64,000 nt of DNA. Origin: Nothophaeocryptopus gaeumannii. Taxonomy: Eukaryota; Ascomycota; Dothideomycetes; Mycosphaerellales; Mycosphaerellaceae. Location of the stretch: assembly GCA_031771865.1 (NCBI GenBank), contig JASISA010000029.1:302565-366564 (forward strand), read 5' to 3'. A model generated the notes under the pieces. The model saw nothing but the letters and a program-made list of their open reading frames with translations, had not been told where the DNA came from and made no database searches. Below, piece by piece: positions 34,687 to 45,529 of the stretch; within the stretch, counting starts at the first letter, position 1, and each line of letters starts with the position of its first letter. The position numbers and the translations under genes were made by a program.

Positions 34687-36235
34687 CAGGTCTAGACGGC
34701 GATGAATACGACAGAGAAGACCAAGACGGTGGTACAAGATCGCCCGTTGATAGAGGAGACGCGAAGACGCCAGACAGCGTCAGACAGTTCATGGCTACCA
34801 TGCGGAAGCCGAAGAACTGGATCGATCAAGCGTTTGGCTGATCATGGAAAGCCTTTCCATTGTTATTGGCATGGATACGCATGGTTTCAGAACATAGCGA
34901 TGGTGTTGTGGGCAGCAAACCGGATTTGCAATATACCCCAGTTGATTTTGGAGCATGGCGGCGACAGTACAGCATTGCTGCTTTTCTTTAATGAATGATG
35001 CATACATTGTATACGCAAAGAGTTTATAACCATGTCCCACTGGACAGCAGCGGTGTTGAACAGGGGCACAGAGGAGAGGAATAATGCGTGGTTTGATTGG
35101 CTGACGGACTAGACCCTGCCAAGGCCGCCTTCACTTTCACATGCAAGCTGGGACAGCGAGACGTTGAAGGGCTGCCACTTGGGAGAGCAGGTCCCAGATA
35201 AGTCCGCATGAAATATCGATGAGGCTTCTTGTAGGTGCTGATTACATCGATGTGCTTCTATCCACCAGAACGAGCTACCATCCCCGTTTCTCCACAGACG
35301 ACAGCACCTCCACATCCCGCTGAAACTCCCACGAGCCCCTCGCAAACGGCCATCATGCCGTGGACCTGCAGCTGAGCAGTTCGCAATTACAATATCAGCA
35401 GCAGCAGCAGCAGCAATGCATTTGATGGTCAGGCGTTGCCTCTCCTTCCGGCGTCATCTGCATGCTTCACAGACGTCGTGCAGCCTCCTCGAGCCGCGTG
35501 CTATTGTGACCTTAGTCGAAGCTGGCACCGTCCAGGCAGCGACAGTGGCGACGAGCCTTGCAGATGACTCGCCATTGTTATTTCTACTGTTCGGAAAAGG
35601 ATGGTAGGCTGATTGAGAAAAAGCTGTCGACGTTTGACGTTTCTAACTTTGGAGCGCACAGACCTCAGATGCTTATCCCGTATTGCCCGCATCACCACCT
35701 CCTCTGGCTTTCACGATACCAGCAGCGCATACAGAAGGGACCTTTCGCTATCGAATGACCTCCACATCGCCTGCATGACTGCATTGGCGAAATCGGCAGC
35801 TTTCGGGTGATGATCTGGTCATGCTTGGAATATCGCATTCACGACGAACGTGTGACGCACAATAGCAATGCACGCACGCGTCTCTACTGTTACGTCGCTC
35901 TATTGTATGCTTCGGCATGACAATTGTAGGTCGTCTGACAATAGAGACGAGCGAGCGTCTGGCAAGTACAAATATTCGCCCAAACCTCCTGTTTCTTCCT
36001 CTCCTTTTCCTTCGCATCACCACCAAGGCACACAGAAGCAGCAGCAGAACTACCATCAGCAAGCTTAGAACCAGCAACAGACACTCTACCAACGCCCGCA
36101 ACAGCAACAGCTTCTCCCTCCCTGCTCCCTCTTCTCTGCCTTCGGTTTCCTGTCCCTCTTGCCCCTTTCTCGCTTCCTCTCTGGCTCCGCCTCGACCACT
36201 CTACCACCACCGACGACTCCAGCACCACCAGCACC
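34687..36235. other. 1.5-kb intergenic region, no gene seen
   Basis: Contains a short (CAG)n run at 35397-35414 and a long pyrimidine-rich leader (36100-36230) that is probably the 5' UTR of the next gene. Open frames up to 177 codons (35890-36423 minus) are antisense shadows or unsupported. Confidence 0.5.
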
Positions 36236-37731
36236 ATGACCATCACCTGGAAGTGCAGCGAGCGGTTCTGCTCGTCGGGCCAAGAGAGCGAGCCTCGCGG
36301 CAAAGTGGGCCGCAAGGTCACCTCAGACTTCTTCGGGCGTAACAAGAATGCCACCAAGGAGATCGATGATGGTATGTTGTTCTGACATCTGCCCTGACGA
36401 GACACATGACCTGCTTTGCTCATTGATTGAGCCTCACCTCATCCTCCACCCCTTGGTCGTCCCACACCTCATCCATCTCTCCTTTCCATCGTCCATTTAC
36501 CACGCTAACACCATCAACCTCAAGACGTCTGGCACTGGATGTGCCGAAAAAGCTACCAGCGCGGCAAGTACGCCGCTGCTGGCAGCGCTGGCCAGCATCG
36601 GGCTTTCTTCCTCGGACACTTGAAGAACCAGGTTACCCGCATCAAGCTCTGTAAGTCCAGAACCACCTGACCTAATCGAGAGAGAAACATGTTTGCTAAC
36701 CATCCTCTCCTCACATAGGGCGACCGGATGCCACCTTCGACATCCAACTGGCCAAGCCGGCGAAAGGGCGCCTCACGAGGTACCACGATGCTCTCCGCCG
36801 CAACGGCAACAACGTCGTCGCCGCAGTAAAAGCGGTCTCCGTGGCGCCCAAGGCCAGCAAGAAGGGCGGAGAGAAGGACCTCTCTCTCTCCGAGGCCGTG
36901 AAGCCTGCCCACGCCGAGCACATCGATGCCAACTTCGCTGGCTCCACCAAGTCGGTGAACTTCATCATCGACACCGTTCTCCCTTGGATCGAGAGCGAGT
37001 TTGCTGCCGGGCGCATGCTCCGCATGCCACCAATCGAATCCTTGATCAGAGATCCTGTCCCGGGCGAGACCATCATCGACCCGGCCACGAACTATGCGAG
37101 ATGGACCGCACACATTGACGGCATCCCATACGACAGCGACTCTTCTTCCTCCTCTCTCTCTCGTTCTGTCTCCGGCCCTGGCATCGATGCTACTTCCGGC
37201 TCACTCAAGCGCAAAGCCGCTGATGAGAACGACGACGCCACCACTCCCGAGCCGGCAAAGAAGCCGCGACTCATCCTCAAGAGTACCCCTCCCGAGCAGC
37301 GCCAGAAACAGCGCCACATTCTCAAGCTCCGCGTCCCGGCTAAGAGGACTCCTTCTCCTCCCTCTCCCGGCATGCAGCAAGCCGCTCTCAACCTCCTGGC
37401 ACTCGGCCGCGACACCAGCACGCCAGCCGCGCCTAGCCGACAGACCCTTTCTCGTGGAGATGAGCTGCCGCTCTACATCCCGCCGGTCGTCAAGTCCAGC
37501 GAGCGAGTCAATTCGGCCGATAGCTTGCCGCTGTACCGACCACCACCTCCTCTCCCACGTAAGAAGCCGGTGCTAACCGTCGACACCTCTGTGGCGAATC
37601 TCAAGAGTATCTTCGAACCCGACGACTCCGATTCCGATGCCACCATCTCTGCTTCCTCTCCCGAGACTCCTTCGCCGATCCGTGCTCGTAGCATGGTCTT
37701 CGCGGGCACCAAGAAGGGCCGCAAGCAGTGA
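36236..37731 (+). CDS. Unrecognised fungal protein with a Trp/Cys-rich N-terminal domain and basic, disordered C-terminus
   Basis: Three exons, 36236-36371, 36525-36650 and 36719-37731 (introns 153 and 68 nt, GT-AG), give 424 aa. The first ~110 residues form a compact conserved-looking region: WKCSERFCSSG, FFGRNKNATKEIDDDVWHWM, CRKSYQRGKYAAA, LKNQVTRIKLWRPDATFDI. The pattern NKNATK..VW..CRK.YQR recurs in fungal proteins I have seen annotated without function. After residue ~200 the sequence is low complexity with Ser runs and PAKKPRL/KRKAADEND-type basic motifs that suggest nuclear location. No catalytic motif is visible. Kozak context at 36236 is ACCATGA. A nucleic-acid or chromatin role would be inference. 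Confidence 0.75.
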
Positions 37732-38048
37732 GAGGGACTTTTTGATACTACTCCTATCGTCATGATTGATGGATTGATGCTTGAATGACACTGAGCGCTT
37801 CTGAGCGATGGCGTTGGGTGGTGTTTGTTTTGGACGGATTCCAGATGTTTAAAGTGGCTCGATGAAGATGAGAGATTCCTGCACGATGATTGAATGAAGC
37901 CACTTTGTTGCCTACATGATTCTTTCCCTTTCCTTCTGTTCCTCTAAGGTGTTTCCAGCTGCTTTGCGCATTGATAAGAACCTCTGATCTTGTTTTGAAT
38001 TGGCCTGCGTGAGAAGCATGTGACACACTCGGAACGGAACAGACACTC
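37732..38048. other. Convergent 3' flanks
   Basis: About 320 bp between the stop at 37731 (plus) and the stop at 38049 (minus). No element recognised; probably 3' UTR. Confidence 0.4.
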
Positions 38049-38627
38049 TCACTGTCTTCTTTCCTCCTTCTCCATCTCCTTCAACACACCCGCCCACCAA
38101 CAATACACATGATACCCCTTCGAAACCATAACCTTCATGCTCTTCGTCTTCAACCTCCGTCCTCCTCCACACTTCAAAGACTTTAATTTTCGCTGAATAT
38201 GTCTCTCGCGAGCCTCTTTCCAAAGCACATGATCCCGCATGAATATCACAGTATCCAACAGACTCTCAATTTTCTGTAAAGTCGCTCGTGGAAGGGCCAT
38301 GTCAGTTAGAGCTTGGTAGATGGCTAATAACGGCCAGCTGGCTCGGACTCGGTACTTTTCTATTCGTCGAGCATGGTCACATTGGCTGAAGATTGAGAGA
38401 AGTCTGGAGAAGACGTGGATCAGAGGGTCGGCGTGGGATTTTCGGGACTCGGAGGGAGTGAGTGTACTCTTTCCATCCCAAGCTGTACGAGTATTGTATC
38501 CTCTGGGCTTCGGATTTTGTGTTTTGATGTCATTGTTCCTTTGTTGGAAATGGCCATCAGGTCTTTGCTCTCGTTGCCTTCTCTGCTCCAGCCACTGATC
38601 GCGAAGTCGCCACCGATGCCAAACTTC
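38049..38627 (-). pseudogene. 5'-less open frame next to the transposon island
   Basis: On the minus strand a frame is open from 38627 (just after a TGA) to the stop at 38049, 192 codons, but its only in-frame ATG is at 38300, near the middle. The upstream half reads like protein (EVWHRWRLRDQWLEQRRQ; ADPLIHVFSRLLSIFSQCDH) and so does the downstream half (TLQKIESLLDTVIFMRDHVLW). The start of the gene would lie exactly where the transposon island begins (38689), 62 bp away. I infer a gene truncated by the insertion. An 83-aa protein from ATG 38300 cannot be excluded. No family recognised. Confidence 0.4.
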
Positions 38628-39647
38628 TCACCGTCTGTACTAAAGACCGCTGCAACCTTCGAATAGCGTTCGCACTTGGGAGTTATTATAGTTAGTGAGT
38701 GTATTGGTCTAGTTTAGTTTAGTATAGAGCTTAATACTAGACCGACTAACATGCCTGAGGCCTTAATACTATTAGACCGATAGTATAAAAAACCCGAATT
38801 TAGGGAGGCGGTATTACTAAAACCTTAGAATATACGGAACCTATTAAGGCAATATACGCATCCAAAGCACGGCTACACGCCGCTATTGGCGGGTACGTAG
38901 TTAGCGCTCGAAAATACTAATTCTTAGTATTAGAAGAAGAGAATTCTCTACTAAGTATAGCTAGTATATAAGGCTATACTACCTTAGGTATAGATAACGG
39001 ACTAGAGCTATTTCAAGAGATTACTAAAGAAACTACTATAGGTAGAGATATAGAGAGTATTAATCTAGCTTCCTACCTAATCTGCTAAGAGAAGGGGTAT
39101 AGAGAGAAGAACGTAGTAGTAAACAAGAACTAGTAGGGTCCCCTCTTACCTTAGGAGGCCCTAAAAGAGATTTAGAATAAGGTAGCTAAACTAATGCATT
39201 AGAGTTAATACTCCTCCCTCTAACTAGAGAGGGCAATCTAGATAATTCTAGATATAATTTACTTAACTATAGCGCGGACTACGAAGCGTACTAACTAGGA
39301 AGCTACTCTAGAATCTATCTAATAGAGTATTATATAGATTTAGAAGAAGATAGAGTAGAGTCTAGGACTAAAGATAATCTAGCCTATAGTCGTAGCCTGA
39401 TAGCTAGCCTAGCTATCTAGTATTAAAGTATAAAGAGCTACGTACTCCCTTAAGATTCACGTAGACAACGAAGCGACTAGGGCTAAGCTTAGGGATACTA
39501 AAGCTACCTAGATTATTTCGCGTTTTACTATAGAAGGAGGGAACTAGGCATATATAGTCGTAGTTAAGAAGGTCCCTAATAGACTAGTTCTTACGACTAC
39601 GGACTCTATAGTAAGGAACCGAATAGTAGTAGATACCTAAGGCCTAG

Positions 39648-39995
39648 TGTTACGGATGGAACCGAGAGGCGATGGCAGCCAACCAGTCTGAGCGCGGATC
39701 TGCAGTTCAGCCTCGGGAGGTTCCGCTGCAGCTCGCTCGCAGTACTCTCGTCGCTCGCAGTGCTTCCACCGGAAGCACGGGAGGCAGAGAAAGCAAGGAG
39801 AGCGCACGAATCTCCTGTGTGTATATAGATCACGTTCTCTACTAAGGTAGATAGGAGCTTCGTGCTCAACTCAATCTCTCAATACTACTCTTCTGAGTAA
39901 AGGTTACACTTCTCAAGACTCTGATCACCGAGAGACATTCCGAGGTTCGACGCTTCTTAGGCCAATCCACGTGATCGAGGAGACGGTCCGTAACA
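39648..39995 (+). mobile_element. Solo LTR 1 (348 bp), 5-bp target duplication
   Basis: Starts TGTTACGGATGGAACCGAG and ends GACGGTCCGTAACA, i.e. TG...CA with inverted TGTTACGGA/TCCGTAACA ends. It is flanked by CCTAG at 39643-39647 and 39996-40000. A TATA-like GTATATAGATC lies at ~39821. No internal retrotransposon sequence is present, so it is a solo LTR left by recombination. Unlike its host LINE it keeps CpA and TpG, so it is not RIP-mutated. An 87-codon minus frame inside it (39606-39869) is not a gene. Confidence 0.88.
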
Positions 39996-40719
39996 CCTAG
40001 GTAAGGTCTTAAAGGAGGTAAGAATAGCCTAGAAAACCTTCCTAGTCCAAGTCTACTTTATTATAGTTATAGGAAACGACCCTACTATATAGCGGATCTA
40101 GTTAATTAAGGAAGACAATAAGTAGCTAATACTCGGAATCCAAGTATAGAATACCTAGTAGAAGGGCTAGAAAGCTATAGTAATAGGAATAAAGAAATAG
40201 AGTACTCTAGTAGTCGAACTAAAGATAGTAGAAGCTACTAGAGCTATAGTAGAGAAGGGTATTATTATCTCTAGAGTACTCCACGATACTAAAGAATAGG
40301 ACTACTAATAGATAATAATATAGTACTTTAACTACTAAAGATATAGCTATATTAGTATAAGGTATATAAACGGTATAGTATATATAAGGTATAGAGGAAG
40401 CTATAATATAAGAGAATATGCGTACGAGAAGCTTATAGAGGTAGACTAATTAAAGTATAGTAAATATAGAAATTATAGTTAGAACTACCTAGCTTAGTAC
40501 TATATATACTTAAAGAGATAAGTAATTAAGGATAAGATTTAGAGTATAAAGAAGATAGGGGCGAGCTATATAGCTAAGCTAACCTATAGTACTCCTAGCT
40601 CTACTTCTCCTCTACCTTCCCCTCCTCTATAGTAAGGAGCAAATAGGGAGGGAGAGGACTAAATAGCTACCCGGACAAGCTACGAATATGTCCTAGGTAG
40701 GAGGCTAATAGGAATAGTA

Positions 40720-41076
40720 TGTTACGCACGGTATCTCGCTTGTCAGGTGACTCGCTTAATCACGTGGAATGGCTTCTTTGGAGAATGCGTCGGCAAGTGG
40801 AACGAAGTGAAGGAAGTCTTGGCTTATTCCAATCAGTGAGATTGTAACATGAGTTGAACACGATGATTGCTAGTCAACCATCGAGACTATATACCTAGAG
40901 GTTCCTCAGAGAGAGCGTGTGGCTCTCATGCTCTCATGAATCCTCCTGCTCTCATCTGAGAGCGTGAGAGCACTCGGCAGCATGAGAGCACCTTGCAGCG
41001 GGTATTGCCGCCCTTGGCGCGCACCCGCGCCGCATGGATTGGTTGGTTGTGGCTTCTCTCGGTTCGATCCGTAACA
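40720..41076 (-). mobile_element. Solo LTR 2 (357 bp), same family inverted, 27-bp flanking duplication
   Basis: Reads TGTTACGCACGG...TTCGATCCGTAACA on the plus strand. Its reverse complement begins TGTTACGGATCGAACCGAGAG, nearly the start of LTR 1, and shares the TATA-like GGTATATAGTC and the CCACGTGAT block near the end. So this is the same LTR family in the opposite orientation. It is flanked by a perfect 27-bp direct repeat, 40693-40719 and 41077-41103 (CTAGGTAGG...AATAGTA), far longer than the 4-6 bp expected. The inner LINE has this stretch only once, so the duplication is tied to the insertion. Contains GAGAGC/ATGAGAGC short repeats at ~40914-40990. Confidence 0.85.
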
Positions 41077-42896
41077 CTAGGTAGGAGGCTAATAGGAATA
41101 GTAGTAGAGAAGCGAATACTATAGAGGTTTAGGAGGCTAGTTAGGGCGGTAAATAGGGCTAAGACTATTATACTAGAGTAAGGACAAGGGTTAATCCGAC
41201 GAGTAATACAGCGGGATTAACTACTAGCTAGTACCTAATAAATACATAACCGATACTAAGTATACTATAGGTAAACGTACGGAAATTATAGGCTACCTAC
41301 CGGCAGCTACTCGATAATAGCTAGAAAGATATTCTCGCTATCTAGGAGCTATATACTAATCTAAGCAATAGAAGAATAGTTACATATCCGAAGTACTATA
41401 CTATTATAGGGGAAGATAAAGATAGGAGAGTCGTATTCTACGTCTATAAGAAGTATAGCCTATCCGAATAGTCGTACTGGATTATAAGTAATTAGAAGAT
41501 CCTAATCTTACTATAAACGATAATAGGAACTATATACCTCTATAATATCTATAACTAGGATACGAGGCTTATAGTAGAGGAGCTTTTAGAAGGTATTAAG
41601 GAACCGGGAGAACACGTTCTAGTTAGAGACTTTAATCTCTACTACCGTTAGTAGGGAGGACCATTAGTACTATAGGAGGATCTTAGAGTAAGAGAGCTAC
41701 GAGAGGCGTGTCGAGATACGCTATACCTAGCGATACCCCTAGGCCTTGCTACCTAGAGAAATATACTATAGTCCTAAACTAGGACGACGATAGACCTTAC
41801 TCTTATAATAGAGGAGATATTAAAGAGGATAATAGCATTTTAGCTAGGTAAGGAAGATATTAACTCTAATTATATTAGCATAGAGACAACTATTAATATA
41901 GGGATATAGGAGGAGACGAGAACAAGATAGATATAGAAGGATACTAACTAGGAGGAGTTTAGAGAGACGCTCTAAAAGCTCCTACCTATAGCCGAAGGGA
42001 TAATAATAAAGGAGGATATAGATAGTACTATAAGTAATCTTAGTAATACTCTATAGGAGACAAGGGACCTTGTTATCCGGCGTAAAACATATCGGCCGCT
42101 AGATCTAAGGAGTATACTAGTAGTACTATATGCGATTTAGGAGGCTCGGTAGGTAAGACGGTATATATAATAGATAGGGAGCGAGGAGTACTAGAAGGAG
42201 TAGAGGGCACGAAACTAGGAGAAGAAGAGAACTATCTAGATAGAGAAAAGGAAATAGTAGAGGACCGCGGTTTACAAAACTACTAGCGAGCTATAGGGAA
42301 TATGGAAGCTAGCTAAGTAGGTAAAGAATAGCGATAGCCCTATTCGACCTCCCTAGATACCTATACTAATATATAATAACGATTAGTTTACGACGGATAG
42401 TGCGAAAATAGAGATCCTACGGATAGCCCTTTTCCTAATACTAGAGCCCGTAGACACATTAGATATCGAGAGTACTATATACCTAGAACCTATTAATATA
42501 GTATGCGAAATTATAGAAGAGGAGGTACGAAAAGTAGTCTAAAGACTACCGAACGACAAGGCTCCCGGCCTCGACGAGATACTAAATAGATGCATTAAGA
42601 AGTACCTAGCTTAGCTACTCCCTATCCTCTAACGTATCTTCTAATAGTGTGTTTTAATTAGCTACTACCTAGCCTAATAATAATAATAATAATAAATGTA
42701 TTCGAGCTAGCTATAGGCCGTGCCCCTTCTAGCATATCTATATGTTGTAAAAGAAAACCCTGTAGAAAGTGCCTACAGCGTAAAACTTCCTCCCTTCTTT
42801 ATTATGCCTTACACCCTACTGCATCTTAGGTACTATAGAACTAATATGTTTGCCCGTAGGCAGCTGGCTGACACGCTAGAGTCAACATCATCCTCC

Positions 42897-45522
42897 TTAC
42901 TTGGGTTCGAGATCTCCGGCCTGCTCTAGGAGATGTTTAAGGGTCCACTCGAATTGTCCTATAGGGAGATGCCTTATTGCCCACGCTGCGGTTTGTCTAG
43001 GAAACTCAGTAAGCCATCTTCTCGCGTCCTGGCATCTAGTGGCTAAGATGAGTTCCCTTCTACTCTCTCGCATGTTTGTATAGTAGGCAAGGTAGTGTCG
43101 AGCTGTCCCTCTATCTCCACATTCGCAGTAGGGGCTAGTGTCGGGCACCCCAACCTTATGGAGGAAGTGAGGAAGGCCAATTGTCTCTGACCGTATCTGG
43201 AACACTATCGCGGCCTGGGCTTTGCTAAGCCCTCGATAAAGCTCCCGGGTATTGGTGTTCCATGGAGTCCTAAACGCGAGTAGGAGGATTCCTTCGCGCC
43301 TAGCATTGTCCTACTTCTGTAACTCGTCCCGCTCATACTGGCCCTGGAGGATAGTCCATGTTGCTTTCCGAGTCTTCTTTGGATCTGCTCTGTCTATGTG
43401 AGAGAGCTGGGACCGTAGGATAGTAGCCTGCTCGTCTGTCTGCTCTAGTAGCGAGCTGTATGGTTTTCTCAGGCGTCTGCTATATGCCCCAAGTTGTCCG
43501 CACTTTAGTAGGATCCGCCCCTTCAGCTCTTGCATGGCCTAGTGTATATCCGGCCTCTACCTCTGCGCAGCCATTGCAGCTACAGCAGTTCTCTTCCCAT
43601 ACTCGGTAATGTCTTCGATCTGGAGTTCTTTGTGTAACAGTCGCGTTAGTGTAGCTCGGTAGGCCCCAAGGATTATCCGTAGGAATCTATTCTGCATTAC
43701 CCGTAGCTTTTGTTAGAGCATTTTTGAGATTCCAGTCTCCTTTCCTGCTATCCATACCTCGCTCCCGTGCATTACTGCTGGCCTAATCATTGAGATATAT
43801 AGCTTACGGGCTGTCTCTACCGTGGCGCCCCACGTAGCAGCAGTAATCCGTCGTAGTGCAGCTTCTAGCCGTTTTGCTTTTGTAAGGGTATTCTCTATCT
43901 GTGCGTGCTACTTGAGTCTCTTATCAACGATTACTCCTAGGACCCTCATTGTGTCCTCTGGGCCACTCTAGAGCGACGGGATGTTGGGTGTTCTCTGGGA
44001 TTCTGATGTGCTCCTTGTGCCCCTTGTAAAGTGCATGACTTTGTATTTCTCAGGGGCGAACTTAGCTCCATGTCTTGAGGCCCATTGTAGACAGCTGTTG
44101 TGGTCCTTTTCTAGTGCCTCGCATGTACCTCTTGTCGAATTTGACACTGCAATGAGGTATGTATCATCTGCAAACCCAACTGCTTCGGTGTATTCCATTC
44201 CTTCTAGGAGGCAGTCTTTGGACTACTTTTCGTACCTCCTCTTCTGTAATTTCGCATGCTATATTGACAGGTTCTGGGTATGTGGTGCTCTCGATGTCTG
44301 ATGTGTCTGCGGGCTCTGGCATTGGCAAAAGGGCTGTCCGTAGGATCTCTGTTTTCGCACTGTCCGTCGTGAACTAATCGTTATTGTGTGTTAGTGTAGG
44401 CATCTGGGGAGGTCGAATAGGGCTATCGCTGTTCTTTGCCCACTTAGCCAGCTTCCACATTCCCTGTGGCTCGCTAGCGGTTTTGTGAACCGCGGTCCTC
44501 CACTGTTTCCTTTTCTCTGTCTAGATAGTTCTCTTTTTCTCCTAGTTTCGTGCCCTCCACTCCTTCCAGTGCTCCTCGCTCCCTGTCCATTGTGCATGCC
44601 GTCTTGCCTGCCGAGCCTCCTGAATCGCATGTAGTACTACCGGCACACTCCTTGGATCTGGCGGCCGATATGTTTTACGCCGGATAACAAGGTCCCTTGT
44701 CTTTTGTAGAGCATTGCTGAGATCACTCACGGTGCTATCTATATCCTCCTTTGTTGTCATCCCTTCGGCTGTAGGTAGGAGCTTTTGGAGCGTCTCTCTA
44801 AACTCCTCCCAGTTAGTGTCCTTCCACATCCATCTTGTTCTCGTCTCCTCCTGTATCCCTATGTTAATAGTTGTCTCTATGCTGATATGATTAGAGTCAA
44901 TGTCTTCCTTGCCTGGCTGACATGCTGTTATCCTCTTTGATATCTCCTCTGTTGCAAGAGTAAGGTCTATCGTCGTCCTAGTTTAGGACTGTGGTGTCTT
45001 TCTCCAGGTAGCAAGGCCTAGGGGTATCGCTAGGTATAGCGTGTCTCGACACGCCTCTCGTAGCTCTCTTGCTCTAAGATCCTCCTGTGGTACTAACGGT
45101 CCTCCCTACCAACGGTAGTGAAGATTGAAGTCTCTAACTAGAACGTGTTCTCCCGGTTCCTCAATACCTTCTAAAAGCTCCTCCACTGTAAGCCTCGCAT
45201 CCCAGTTATAGATGTTATGGAGGTGTATAGTTCCTATTGTCGTTTGTAGTGAGATTAGGATCTTCTAATTACTCATAATCCGGTGCGACTATTCGGATAG
45301 GCTGTACTTCTTATGGACGTAGAATACGACTCTCCTGTCTTTGTCTTCCCCTACAACAGTATAGTACTTCGGATATGTGACTGTTCTTCCATTGCTTGGG
45401 TTAGTGTATAGCTCCTGGATAGCGAGAATGTCTTTCTAGCTGTCATCGAGTAGCTGCCGGTAGGTAGCCTGTGATTTCCGTACGTTTGCCTGCAGTATAC
45501 TTAGTGTCGGTTGTGTGTTCAT
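42897..45522 (-). pseudogene. Inner LINE ORF2 (endonuclease - reverse transcriptase), broken
   Basis: Starts at ATG 45522 (MNTQPTLSILQANVRKSQ, the usual beginning of an AP-endonuclease domain), with ILAIQE at the endonuclease glutamate and a damaged SDH motif (SNHISI). Residual RT starts at 44830 on the minus strand; VVQRLP at ~44235 is joined directly to sequence just before the catalytic GFADD box (~44175), so the fingers/palm are deleted and the frame shifts. The C-terminal part (WNTNTRELYRGLSK; YCECGDRGTARHYL, the C-x-C-G..H finger) ends at stop 42897. In-frame TAG codons occur at the S-W-K site in the endonuclease and before DNARREG. Cannot encode an active enzyme. Confidence 0.85.
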
Positions 45523-45529
45523 TGGGTAC

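Noticed and set aside
35890..36423. 177-codon minus frame
   Set aside because: It lies antisense over the leader and first exon of the well-supported gene starting at 36236.
39606..39869. 87-codon minus frame in the island
   Set aside because: It lies mostly inside solo LTR 1 and crosses its left border, so it is accidental.
42897..43205. 102-codon minus frame as an independent gene with a C-x-C-G..H finger
   Set aside because: It is the C-terminal piece of the inner LINE ORF2; the matching RIP-mutated sequence occurs in the outer copy at ~48780-49087.
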